Shown in pieces: positions 1 through 6,479 of a stretch of DNA of 16,505 nt (positions within the stretch are counted from its first letter, which is position 1; the number at the start of each line of letters is the position of its first letter). The stretch is from an uncultured Clostridia bacterium (lineage in GTDB: Bacteria; Bacillota; Clostridia; TANB77; CAG-508): NCBI GenBank assembly GCA_934177795.1, contig CAKPPS010000027.1:1-16505 (forward strand), read 5' to 3'. The notes below the pieces were generated by a model. The model saw only the letters and a program-made list of their open reading frames with translations, was not told the DNA's origin and searched no databases. Made by a program: the position numbers and the translations under genes.

Positions 1-876
1 ATAAAAAATACTGAATGGGGAGCAGTAGCATATTTGAGTTATAGTGAATATGGAAGTGTACCCAAAATAAATGCTTCGGGAATATTAATTCAGAGTCCAT
101 GGAATACTTATGATATTTATACAGGACAAGGACCAAAGTCAGAGACAGATGAAGGAAGATATGAAAAAACAGATGATACTCGTAATTACAATACAACCAA
201 TGGACAGATGGCAAGTACAACAGGAAATACAACAGGAGTATATGATATGAATGGTGGAGCCTGGGAAAGAGTAGCAGGTTATTTAGATAATAGAAATAAC
301 AACCTAAATAATTATGGAAAAAGTACATCAGATAGTAAAATACAATATTTTCAAAATGGAAAATTAAATGGAGCTTATGCAAGCTTATGGGATTCTTACG
401 AAGTAAGCGAAGAAGAAAAAAGTAATAAAATAGCTATAGAAGGAGAATCACCAATATCACAAGATAGTTTATGGGATTATACAAAAAGAGAAGTAAAATA
501 TCAAACAGCAAGAAAAAGATTAACAGATTATAATTTTAAACAGATGACAAAGTATAAAGGAATAGGAGTAAATGAAGTAGCAAGTGAATGTTCATATTAT
601 GCGCCTTATAATGATAAACAAAGAGGATGGTTTATGACAGCAGAAGAACCAGCTAAAGAAAGTGGAGTTATTCAACAGACTGCCAGATCATGGGATTATG
701 ATGGAGTACTAATCGGGCATGCAACTATGTCCTTCGTTATACGCGGTGGCTATTTCGACTATAGCTCCACTGCTGGTGTGTTGTGTACGCACATTACTAG
801 CGGTAGCACTGATTTGCGATTACGGGTTCCGCTCTGTACTTGCGTTATAAAAGAGATTCCCAAGATTGGTGTGTAA
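1..876 (+). CDS. Prepilin-class surface protein with FGE/C-type-lectin-like variable C-terminus (5' end outside window, frameshifted near 3' end)
   Basis: The frame is open from base 1, so the start lies upstream; the TTG at 34 is not a real start. The visible part has two landmarks I know from a large family of clostridial prepilin-like surface proteins: a KNTEWGAVAYLS block at residues 2-13 and a GVYDMNGGAWE block near residue 80. The end carries RGGYFDYSSTAGV (from base 742), the start of the formylglycine-enzyme/C-type-lectin-fold core used as a variable domain in DGR targets. As read, the last 21 residues are basic/Cys-rich and unlike the family. Removing one T from 813-815 gives the expected ending DYGFRSVLAL with a stop at 848-850. 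Bases 730-850 are about half G+C (58 of 121 by hand count), far above the rest of the gene. The role is probably binding at the cell surface (inference). The prepilin N-terminus is assumed from the family and not seen here. Confidence 0.7.
   Translation: MKNTEWGAVAYLSYSEYGSVPKINASGILIQSPWNTYDIYTGQGPKSETDEGRYEKTDDTRNYNTTNGQMASTTGNTTGVYDMNGGAWERVAGYLDNRNNNLNNYGKSTSDSKIQYFQNGKLNGAYASLWDSYEVSEEEKSNKIAIEGESPISQDSLWDYTKREVKYQTARKRLTDYNFKQMTKYKGIGVNEVASECSYYAPYNDKQRGWFMTAEEPAKESGVIQQTARSWDYDGVLIGHATMSFVIRGGYFDYSSTAGVLCTHITSGSTDLRLRVPLCTCVIKEIPKIGV
691..850 (+). other. Candidate DGR variable region
   Basis: This 3'-terminal stretch differs from the rest of the gene in base composition and codon choice (CGC, GGC, TGC, AGC codons). 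It encodes the RGG...GV...FRSVL core of a lectin-like fold. Many codons between 751 and 823 (TTC, GAC, TAT, AGC, ACT, CAC, ATT, GAT, TGC) are what AAC/AAT codons become when only adenines are replaced. That is the signature of DGR mutagenesis. The invariant block 824-847 (GFRSVLAL in the corrected frame) would be the place for the initiation-of-homology segment. No template repeat or reverse transcriptase was found in the window, so this rests on family resemblance and codon pattern. The left boundary is approximate. Confidence 0.5.
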
Positions 877-893
877 ATTTTTTTAATGATTCT

Positions 894-936
894 AAAAAGT
901 AGTATGGATAACATGATGGTTGTCATACTACTTTTT
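894..936 (+). terminator. Rho-independent terminator hairpin after the variable-protein gene
   Basis: A perfect 13-bp stem pairs AAAAAGTAGTATG (894-906) with CATACTACTTTTT (924-936). It can be extended inward by ATAAC/GTTGT with one bulged G, leaving a six-base ATGATG loop. The 3' arm ends in five T, as in an intrinsic terminator. Because it lies just downstream of a candidate DGR variable region, it could also be the hairpin/cruciform that some DGR targets carry there. Confidence 0.75.
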
Positions 937-956
937 CCGTTATAAATATTAATTAC

Positions 957-985
957 TTGAAAAAATAGTAAACGAAAGATATAAT
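957..985 (+). promoter_or_regulatory. Sigma-A promoter for the ABC transporter operon
   Basis: TTGAAA (957-962), a 17-base spacer and TATAAT (980-985), placed 25 bases before the start codon at 1011. The AGGAGG ribosome-binding site at 998-1003 lies seven bases before that start. Confidence 0.8.
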
Positions 986-1010
986 AAGGACAAAAAAAGG
1001 AGGAGTGTAG

Positions 1011-1712
1011 ATGGCATATATAGAATTTAAAAAAGTAAGTAAACAATATACAATGGGAGAAATAAAAATAAATGCATTACATAATACTAGTTTTGAAATA
1101 GAAAAAGGAGAATTAGTAGTAATAGTAGGACCAAGTGGAGCAGGAAAAACAACAGCATTAAACATTTTAGGAGGAATGGATACTGCAACATCAGGAGAAG
1201 TACAAGTTGATGAAAAACAAATTTCAAAATTAACAACAAAACAGCTAATAACATATAGAAGAAACGACATTGGATTTGTATTTCAATTTTACAACTTAGT
1301 TCAAAATTTAACCGCTAAGGAAAATGTGGAATTAGCAACGCAATTATGTGTGGATGCTTTAGATGTAAATGAAATATTAGATAAAGTTGGGTTAGAAAAC
1401 AGAAAAGATAATTTTCCATCTCAATTATCAGGAGGAGAACAGCAAAGGGTGGCAATTGCTAGAGCAATAGCTAAAAATCCTAAATTATTATTATGTGATG
1501 AACCAACAGGTGCTTTAGATTATAAAACAGGAAAAAGTATATTAAAAATATTACAAGATATGTCAAGAAAAGAAAATATTACAGTAATAATCATAACACA
1601 TAATGGTGCTATAGCACCGATGGCAGATAAAGTAATACATTTCAAAAATGGAACAGTAGAAAAAGTAGAAATAAATAAAAACCCAGAATCAATAGATAAC
1701 ATTGAATGGTAA
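1011..1712 (+). CDS. ABC transporter ATP-binding protein (MacB/LolD/SalX type)
   Basis: A 233-residue cytoplasmic ATPase that would power the permease encoded next to it. All the ABC landmarks are present: Walker A GPSGAGKTT (residues 40-48), a Q-loop glutamine in FQF near residue 92, signature LSGGEQQR from 139, Walker B LLLCDEP from 159, a D-loop ALD at 168-170 and an H-loop histidine at 197 in IIIITHN. The short length and the pairing with an FtsX-like permease place it in the class that exports or senses antimicrobial peptides, releases lipoproteins or moves macrolides. The actual substrate cannot be read from sequence. The start is fixed by a strong AGGAGG seven bases upstream. Its stop lies well before the preferred permease start, so the two are probably cotranscribed but not overlapping. 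Confidence 0.93.
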   Translation: MAYIEFKKVSKQYTMGEIKINALHNTSFEIEKGELVVIVGPSGAGKTTALNILGGMDTATSGEVQVDEKQISKLTTKQLITYRRNDIGFVFQFYNLVQNLTAKENVELATQLCVDALDVNEILDKVGLENRKDNFPSQLSGGEQQRVAIARAIAKNPKLLLCDEPTGALDYKTGKSILKILQDMSRKENITVIIITHNGAIAPMADKVIHFKNGTVEKVEINKNPESIDNIEW

Positions 1713-1790
1713 GTATGTGAAGGGTAAAAGAATAGATGATTATATAAGATTGGTAGCAAATTTTATAAATAATATAACAAATTTCAAGGA

Positions 1791-1842
1791 AAGGAGAAAT
1801 TCGTATAATAAAGATATTTACATTATACGAGGAAAAAAAGTG
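1791..1842 (+). promoter_or_regulatory. Shine-Dalgarno separated from GTG start by a hairpin
   Basis: The permease's best start, GTG at 1840, has only a weak ACGAGG close to it. A strong AAGGAG sits at 1791-1796, 43 bases away. Between them is a perfect 9-bp inverted repeat, TCGTATAAT (1801-1809) and ATTATACGA (1822-1830), with a 12-base loop. Folding it removes 30 bases and brings AAGGAG within about 13 bases of GTG. The hairpin may thus be part of the translation signal. That role is inference; the repeat itself is plain in the sequence. Confidence 0.45.
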
Positions 1843-4341
1843 AAAAAATCATTATTAAAAAATAATTTAAAAGAAATAAGTAAAACAAGAAGAAGATTTA
1901 TTTCTATTATGATAATGGCTTTTCTAGGAGTCGGATTTTATTCTGGATTAAGAGCTTCAAGTCCAGATATGTTAGAAAGCTTGGATAAATATACAGATAC
2001 AAATAAAATGTATGACCTACAAGTAATATCAACAGCAGGGCTAACAGATAATGATGTAGAATCTTTAAAAGAAATAGACGGAATAGAAAAAGTAGAAGGA
2101 GTCCAAACTAAAGATGTATTATCTAAACTGGAAAACAAAGAAAAAGTATGTAAAATAATTGAATATAATGAAAATGTTAATAAGCCTACAGTAATAGAAG
2201 GTAGATTTCCTGAGACATCAAGTGAATGTTTATTAGATTCAAGATATACAATAATAGAAAATGTAAATGATTTAATAGGAAAGAAAATAATTATAGAAAA
2301 TGAAGATAAAAACAGTCAAGGACAAGATTTAGTAACACAAAAAGAATTCACTATAACAGGAATAGTAAATTCACCAATTTATATTTCAAATGAAAGAGGG
2401 AATACATCAATAGGAGATGGAAGTATTGGATACTATATTTATACAAAAGATGATGTTTTAAATATAGATTATTATACAGAAATAGATGTCAAAGTAAAAG
2501 AGGCAGAAAAATATTTAACAAATAGTGATAAATATTTAGATACCATAAATCCTATAAAAGATAAAATAGAAGAAATAAAAGAAGAAAGAGAAAATGCGAG
2601 ATATGAGCAAATAATAGAAAACTATAGAATGATAAATCCAGGAATAAATATAGAAGCTATAAATATAGAAAAACCAACTTGGAAGATTAGTGATAGAATG
2701 GATAATGTAGGATATTCAAATATATTTGATGCGATAAAAACAATGTCAAATATATCAAAACTATTTCCAATAATATTTTATTTAGTAGCAGTATTGATAA
2801 GTTTAACATCAATGACAAGAATGATAGAAGAAGAAAGAATAGAAATAGGAACATTGAAATCACTTGGATATACTAATCTACAAATAATAATGAAATATGT
2901 ATTGTACTCTTTTCTAGCTTGTGTAATAGGTGGAATAGTGGGCATGAGTATAGGTTTTTATTTATTACCAAGTATTGTATGGAATTTATATTCAACAATG
3001 TATACAATTCCAAATTTCTATTTAAAATATCAATTAAATATTGGATTAATGGGAACAATTATTGCATTTTTATGTATATGTGGTGCAACAATCTTAGTAG
3101 CATATCAAGAATTAAAAGAAATGCCAGCAACATTAATGAGACCTAAGGCTCCGAAAAACGGCAAAAAAATATTTTTAGAAAGGATTAAATTTGTATGGAA
3201 TAGATTAAATTTTTCTAAAAAGGTAACAATGAGAAATATATTTAGGTATAAAAAGAGAGCTTTTATGACAATAATAGGTATTGCGGGTTGCACAGGTTTG
3301 ATGCTTACAGGTTTTGGGATAAGAGATTCTATAATAGATATACCAAATACACAATATAAAGAAATCTTTGTATATGATTCAGCAGCAACATTATTAAATA
3401 CAGATAATTTAGATGAGATAGAAAAATATATTGAAAATAATGATAATATACAAGCATATTCAGAATTATGTGCAAATACTGGGAAGTTAAAGGGTGAAGA
3501 TAAAAGTTATGACACAACAATATATGTACCTGATAAAAATGAAGACTTTGAAAAAATGTGTAATTTAAAAGAATATAAAACAGGTAAAAAACTAGAATTA
3601 AGAGATGATGGAGTAATAATAACTGATAAGGTATCAGAATTTTTAGGAGTACAAACAGGAGATGAGATTACTTTAGTAGATGGAAATAATAAAGAATATC
3701 AATTAAAAGTAATAGGTATTGCACAAAATTATGTTTCAAATTATATATATATGACAAAGGAATACTATAATTCAAAAATAAAAGAATTCAATACAAATAT
3801 GATTTTATTAAAGGCAAGCCCCAATATTTCTGAACAAAATTTAAGTCAAATATCAGAAGAATTATTAAATATTAATGGAGTGGCTACAGTAACAGTTATT
3901 TCAACACTGATGTCTTCAATAAGTGATATGCTAGGAACATTAAATTATGTAGTAATAATATTGGTAGTAGCATCTGCTTTACTAGATTTTGTAGTATTAT
4001 ATAATTTAGCCAATATAAATATTGGAGAAAGACAAAGAGAAATTGCAACTTTAAAAGTTCTAGGATTTTATGATAAAGAAGTAGATAATTATATAAATAA
4101 AGAAAATATTATTTTTACAATTATAGGTATATGTTTAGGTTTAATATTTGGATATTTCTTAACAGATGGAGTTGTAGCAAGTGTTGAAATAGACAAATTA
4201 AAATTTATTAGACAAGTAGCGCCAATTAGTTATGTCTATTCTGCAGTAATAACAGCAGTATTTTCTATTATAGTAAATAAAGTAATACATTTTGTATTGA
4301 AGAAAATAGATATGATAGAAAGTTTAAAAAGTGTAGAATAG
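1840..4341 (+). CDS. FtsX-like ABC transporter permease (two-domain)
   Basis: An 833-residue membrane protein from GTG 1840, the partner of the preceding ATPase. The frame can be extended to ATG 1702, overlapping the ATPase. However, the sequence from VKKSLLKNNLKEISKTRRRF onward matches the normal N-terminus of this family, whereas the 46 extra residues resemble nothing. Layout: TM1 about 19-39; a large outer domain with a charged, probably coiled segment near 225-265; a three-helix FtsX block about 301-435; a second TM near 474-495; another outer domain; and a second FtsX block from about 702 to the end. The two blocks carry matching coupling segments, ERIEIGTLKSLGY and ERQREIATLKVLGF, which is the expected internal duplication. 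The likely job is export or membrane extraction of a peptide, lipid or lipoprotein; the substrate is unknown. No good terminator follows the stop. Confidence 0.88.
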   Translation: MKKSLLKNNLKEISKTRRRFISIMIMAFLGVGFYSGLRASSPDMLESLDKYTDTNKMYDLQVISTAGLTDNDVESLKEIDGIEKVEGVQTKDVLSKLENKEKVCKIIEYNENVNKPTVIEGRFPETSSECLLDSRYTIIENVNDLIGKKIIIENEDKNSQGQDLVTQKEFTITGIVNSPIYISNERGNTSIGDGSIGYYIYTKDDVLNIDYYTEIDVKVKEAEKYLTNSDKYLDTINPIKDKIEEIKEERENARYEQIIENYRMINPGINIEAINIEKPTWKISDRMDNVGYSNIFDAIKTMSNISKLFPIIFYLVAVLISLTSMTRMIEEERIEIGTLKSLGYTNLQIIMKYVLYSFLACVIGGIVGMSIGFYLLPSIVWNLYSTMYTIPNFYLKYQLNIGLMGTIIAFLCICGATILVAYQELKEMPATLMRPKAPKNGKKIFLERIKFVWNRLNFSKKVTMRNIFRYKKRAFMTIIGIAGCTGLMLTGFGIRDSIIDIPNTQYKEIFVYDSAATLLNTDNLDEIEKYIENNDNIQAYSELCANTGKLKGEDKSYDTTIYVPDKNEDFEKMCNLKEYKTGKKLELRDDGVIITDKVSEFLGVQTGDEITLVDGNNKEYQLKVIGIAQNYVSNYIYMTKEYYNSKIKEFNTNMILLKASPNISEQNLSQISEELLNINGVATVTVISTLMSSISDMLGTLNYVVIILVVASALLDFVVLYNLANINIGERQREIATLKVLGFYDKEVDNYINKENIIFTIIGICLGLIFGYFLTDGVVASVEIDKLKFIRQVAPISYVYSAVITAVFSIIVNKVIHFVLKKIDMIESLKSVE

Positions 4342-4440
4342 TTAGTATAAATTTTTAGTAGGAAAATTTAATAAAAAATATACAAGCAAACATTGGTAAG
4401 TAGAAATTTCCGATCCACTATGCTTCACCACAAAAAAAAG
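4342..4440. other. Intergenic gap with no recognised feature
   Basis: About 100 bases between the permease stop and the riboswitch promoter. There is an all-A/T 8-bp inverted repeat at 4348-4370 without a T tract, too weak to call a terminator. The stretch at about 4408-4428 is a little richer in G+C than its surroundings, but I could not assign it. Confidence 0.5.
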
Positions 4441-4469
4441 TTGACTGATTATGTAAAATGTAGTATAAT
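4441..4469 (+). promoter_or_regulatory. Sigma-A promoter for the c-di-GMP riboswitch transcript
   Basis: TTGACT (4441-4446), a 17-base spacer and TATAAT (4464-4469). Transcription would begin around 4476, directly before the aptamer, so the whole leader is devoted to the riboswitch. Confidence 0.8.
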
Positions 4470-4476
4470 AAAGATA

Positions 4477-4566
4477 GTTAATGGCAAACCAACTGAAAAG
4501 TTGGGACGCAAAGCCATAGGTCTAAAAGAGCTAAGCTCTCATGATTGCTAGGTTGCCGAAATATGA
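4477..4566 (+). ncRNA. Cyclic-di-GMP-I (GEMM) riboswitch
   Basis: The aptamer has the GEMM core blocks in order: GGCAAACC (4483-4490), a perfect CCAACT/AGTTGG stem capped by a GAAA tetraloop (4489-4504), GGGACGCAAAGCC (4503-4515), TAGGTCTAA (4517-4525), a variable AGAGC/GCTCT hairpin (4527-4539), then ATTGCTAGGTTGCCGAA (4544-4560). The base that contacts the ligand before CAAACC (G20 in the Vc2 numbering) is G here (4484), as in c-di-GMP sensors rather than the G20A cGAMP type. No terminator stem lies between the aptamer and the start codon about 20 bases on, so control is probably at translation initiation; the ON/OFF sense cannot be told. It governs the secreted protein that follows. Confidence 0.9.
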
Positions 4567-4586
4567 AAAATATTGAGGTGATGTTT

Positions 4587-5201
4587 ATGAAAATGATGAA
4601 TAGAGTCATTGGAATAATGATATTAATGGTAATGATGGGAACACAAATTTGTAGTGTAAGTGCAGCTACAACAAGGAGACAAAAATTTATAAATGCACTA
4701 AGTAGCATGTCAAGTACAATTAAAGCAGATGCGAAAGCTGGAAGGGTATGGAAATACAGTAAGACAGGACAAGTTTCTACATCTTTTGCTACAGCAAGAA
4801 GTAAAAATAAAAGAGTCATGGATTGTGCTAGATATGTAAGTTGGGCATTAATTGATGCAGGAATTTTAGCAAAAGGTCAAAGACTTTATAAAAAAGCAGG
4901 AGGAAAAATTACATATACAAACAAAAATGCAAGGGACAGAGTTCATAAATATGCAACTGTAAAAAATGTAGAATCAAAATATGTAACAGTATATGATTTA
5001 ATATCAGACGGAAAAATAAAAGCTGGAGATATAATTTGCTATGAATCACACATGAATGTATATGCAGGAAATTATAGATTCTATGATGGTGGACATTCTT
5101 TTACAAATTCTAAAGGAGAATATAGATCTTCTTTAAAAGGAAGAAAAGATCAATACATGTACTCAGAACTAGTAACAAGAACAATTAGTATAAAAAAATA
5201 G
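4587..5201 (+). CDS. Secreted Cys/His peptidase-like protein (NlpC/P60-like), under c-di-GMP riboswitch control
   Basis: A 204-residue protein from ATG 4587, chosen because GAGGTG (4575-4580) sits six bases upstream. The longer frame back to 4545 runs into the aptamer and is not used; ATG 4581 is too close to the site. Residues 1-26 form a signal peptide: a basic start, a Met/Ile/Leu-rich core and a SVSA cleavage site. The mature part is basic, with DCARYVSWALIDAG (Cys80), ESHMNVYAG (His155) and GGH (His170). That order, with Cys before a helix and His before a strand, suggests an NlpC/P60- or CHAP-like papain-fold cell-wall hydrolase. I assign the family only tentatively. The gene stands alone between its own riboswitch and a terminator, suggesting cell-wall or surface remodelling tied to the motile/sessile switch (inference). 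Confidence 0.65.
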   Translation: MKMMNRVIGIMILMVMMGTQICSVSAATTRRQKFINALSSMSSTIKADAKAGRVWKYSKTGQVSTSFATARSKNKRVMDCARYVSWALIDAGILAKGQRLYKKAGGKITYTNKNARDRVHKYATVKNVESKYVTVYDLISDGKIKAGDIICYESHMNVYAGNYRFYDGGHSFTNSKGEYRSSLKGRKDQYMYSELVTRTISIKK

Positions 5202-5220
5202 TAAGAGAATACTTAATGGT

Positions 5221-5263
5221 AAAAAGTTAGAAATATGAATATAAAAGTATTTCTAACTTTTTT
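5221..5263 (+). terminator. Rho-independent terminator
   Basis: A perfect 15-bp stem pairs AAAAAGTTAGAAATA (5221-5235) with TATTTCTAACTTTTT (5248-5262) around a 12-base loop. Its 3' arm runs into a T tract. It closes the riboswitch-controlled single-gene unit. Confidence 0.85.
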
Positions 5264-5303
5264 AGTTAAGCAAATAAAAAAATAATAAAAAATGTAAAAA
5301 AAA

Positions 5304-5332
5304 GAAGGAAAAAATTTTTAAATGTAGAATAA
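5304..5332 (+). promoter_or_regulatory. Probable sigma-H promoter of spoVG
   Basis: GAAGGAAAA (5304-5312), 11 bases, then GTAGAATAA (5324-5332). This fits the Bacillus sigma-H pattern RnAGGAwWW-N11/12-RnnGAATww at every defined position. spoVG is a classical sigma-H gene in B. subtilis, which supports the reading. A TATAAT at 5333-5338 has no -35 partner at 17 bases. Confidence 0.6.
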
Positions 5333-5403
5333 TATAATTGTACATAAGATTAAGAATATGTACAAAGAATATATAAACTTAAGGAAGGTAGGTGCACTAC
5401 AAA

Positions 5404-5676
5404 ATGCAAATAACAGATGTACGTTTAAGAAAAGTTAATTCAGAGAACAGAATGAAAGCTGTTGCTTCTGTAACATTCGATAATGAATTCGTAATTCACG
5501 ATATCAAAGTTATCGAAAGTCAAAATGGATTATTTATAGCTATGCCAAGTAGAAAAACTCCAAACGGAGAATTCAAAGATATAGCTCATCCAATCAATGC
5601 TGAAACTAGAGAGAAAATTCAAAAAGCTATATTAGATGCTTATGAAGCTCCAGAAACAGAAGAATCAGCAGAATAA
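5404..5676 (+). CDS. spoVG: SpoVG, RNA-binding regulator
   Basis: A 90-residue protein beginning MQITDVRLRKV, the hallmark SpoVG N-terminus, followed by a compact beta-rich core with IAMPSRKT and a Glu-rich tail (PETEESAE). The start is ATG 5404, with AGGTG at 5390-5394 nine bases upstream. A GTG at 5392 would add four residues inside the ribosome-binding site and is rejected. SpoVG family proteins bind nucleic acids and affect septation, sporulation and surface or virulence genes in Bacillota. It is monocistronic: its own probable sigma-H promoter lies before it and a strong terminator follows. Codon use looks less extreme in A+T than its neighbours (AAC, TTC, CAC, ATC appear), as expected for a highly expressed gene. 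Confidence 0.96.
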   Translation: MQITDVRLRKVNSENRMKAVASVTFDNEFVIHDIKVIESQNGLFIAMPSRKTPNGEFKDIAHPINAETREKIQKAILDAYEAPETEESAE

Positions 5677-5692
5677 TAAATAAAAGTACTAG

Positions 5693-5733
5693 TGAGAGAA
5701 TTTAGATAATAAATCTAAATTTTCTCATTTTTT
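5693..5733 (+). terminator. Rho-independent terminator of spoVG
   Basis: TGAGAGAATTTAGAT (5693-5707) pairs with ATCTAAATTTTCTCA (5713-5727) over 15 bp with one G.U pair, around a short A/T loop. Six T follow (5728-5733). Confidence 0.88.
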
Positions 5734-5830
5734 GCTATTATTAAAAATTGCAAAAGTTATAATATGATTTTTTTGATATATTCTTATTATAAAAAGTGGA
5801 AGTTTACTTAAATAAATTTGGCATAAATGC

Positions 5831-5859
5831 TTGAAAAGATAGCAAAAACAATGTAAAAT
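5831..5859 (+). promoter_or_regulatory. Sigma-A promoter of the pth operon
   Basis: TTGAAA (5831-5836), a 17-base spacer and TAAAAT (5854-5859), 34 bases before the pth start. No terminator is seen from here to the end of obg, so it probably drives all five genes. Confidence 0.65.
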
Positions 5860-5892
5860 ATTATGGATTATAAAAGAAAAGAGGAAAACAAA

Positions 5893-6453
5893 ATGTATTT
5901 AATTGTTGGTTTAGGAAATCCAGAAGAAGAATATTCAAACACAAGACATAATATGGGATTTGATGCAGTTAATAAACTAGCTAAACAATATAATATAGAA
6001 GTAGATAGAAAAAATTTTAAAGGAATATATGGAATAGGAACAATAGAAAATCAAAAAGTTATAATATTAAAACCACAGACATATATGAATCTTAGTGGAG
6101 AAAGCATTGTAGAGGTATTAAAATTTTATAAAATTAATTTAGAAGATTTAATAGTAATATATGATGATATGTGTATAGAACCTTCAAAAATAAAAATAAG
6201 AAAAAAAGGTGGAGCTGGTTCACACAATGGTATGAAATCGGTTGTACAACAATTAGACTCAGAAAAATTTACTAGAATAAGGGTTGGAATAGGAGAACCA
6301 CTAGATAAAAATGAAATGATAGAATATGTTATAGGAAAAATATCATCAGAAGAAGACCAGAAAAGATTAGACACGGGAACAACTCAAGCAAAAGAAGCGA
6401 TTATAGAAATAATAAAAAATGGAGTCGATTCTGCAATGAATAAATTTAATTAA
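5893..6453 (+). CDS. pth: Peptidyl-tRNA hydrolase
   Basis: A 186-residue cytoplasmic enzyme that splits the ester bond of peptidyl-tRNAs dropped from ribosomes, recycling tRNA. It starts MYLIVGLGNP, the standard Pth N-terminus, from ATG 5893 with GAGG at 5881-5884. An in-frame ATG at 5863 would add ten charged residues and has no ribosome-binding site. Active-site residues are in place: Asn9, His19 in TRHNMGF, Asn66 in TYMNLSG, Asp92 in YDDM and Asn112 in GSHNG. Length is normal for the family. It is the first gene of the translation operon, 26 bases before the RNase E/G gene. Confidence 0.96.
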   Translation: MYLIVGLGNPEEEYSNTRHNMGFDAVNKLAKQYNIEVDRKNFKGIYGIGTIENQKVIILKPQTYMNLSGESIVEVLKFYKINLEDLIVIYDDMCIEPSKIKIRKKGGAGSHNGMKSVVQQLDSEKFTRIRVGIGEPLDKNEMIEYVIGKISSEEDQKRLDTGTTQAKEAIIEIIKNGVDSAMNKFN

Positions 6454-6479
6454 ATTAAACAAAGGAAAGGTAGACAAAA

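Noticed and set aside
34..36. TTG as start of the first gene
   Set aside because: The frame is open to base 1, with the family motif KNTEWGAVAYLS spanning this codon, so it is internal.
759..1270. Minus-strand reading frames over the variable region and ABC gene
   Set aside because: No ribosome-binding sites or recognisable motifs. They overlap clear genes and a terminator.
1702..1839. 46-residue N-terminal extension of the permease
   Set aside because: No ribosome-binding site fits ATG 1702, and the extra residues do not resemble family N-termini. The normal start motif begins at GTG 1840.
4348..4370. Inverted repeat TAAATTTT/AAAATTTA after the permease
   Set aside because: Only A/T pairs and no following T tract, so it is expected by chance in such A+T-rich DNA.
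4545..4586. Upstream start for the secreted protein
   Set aside because: These codons lie in the conserved 3' part of the riboswitch and lack a ribosome-binding site. A clean signal peptide starts at 4587.
4478..4819. 113-residue minus-strand reading frame
   Set aside because: It runs antisense through the riboswitch and signal peptide, with a hydrophobic composition typical of shadows of A/G-rich coding strands.
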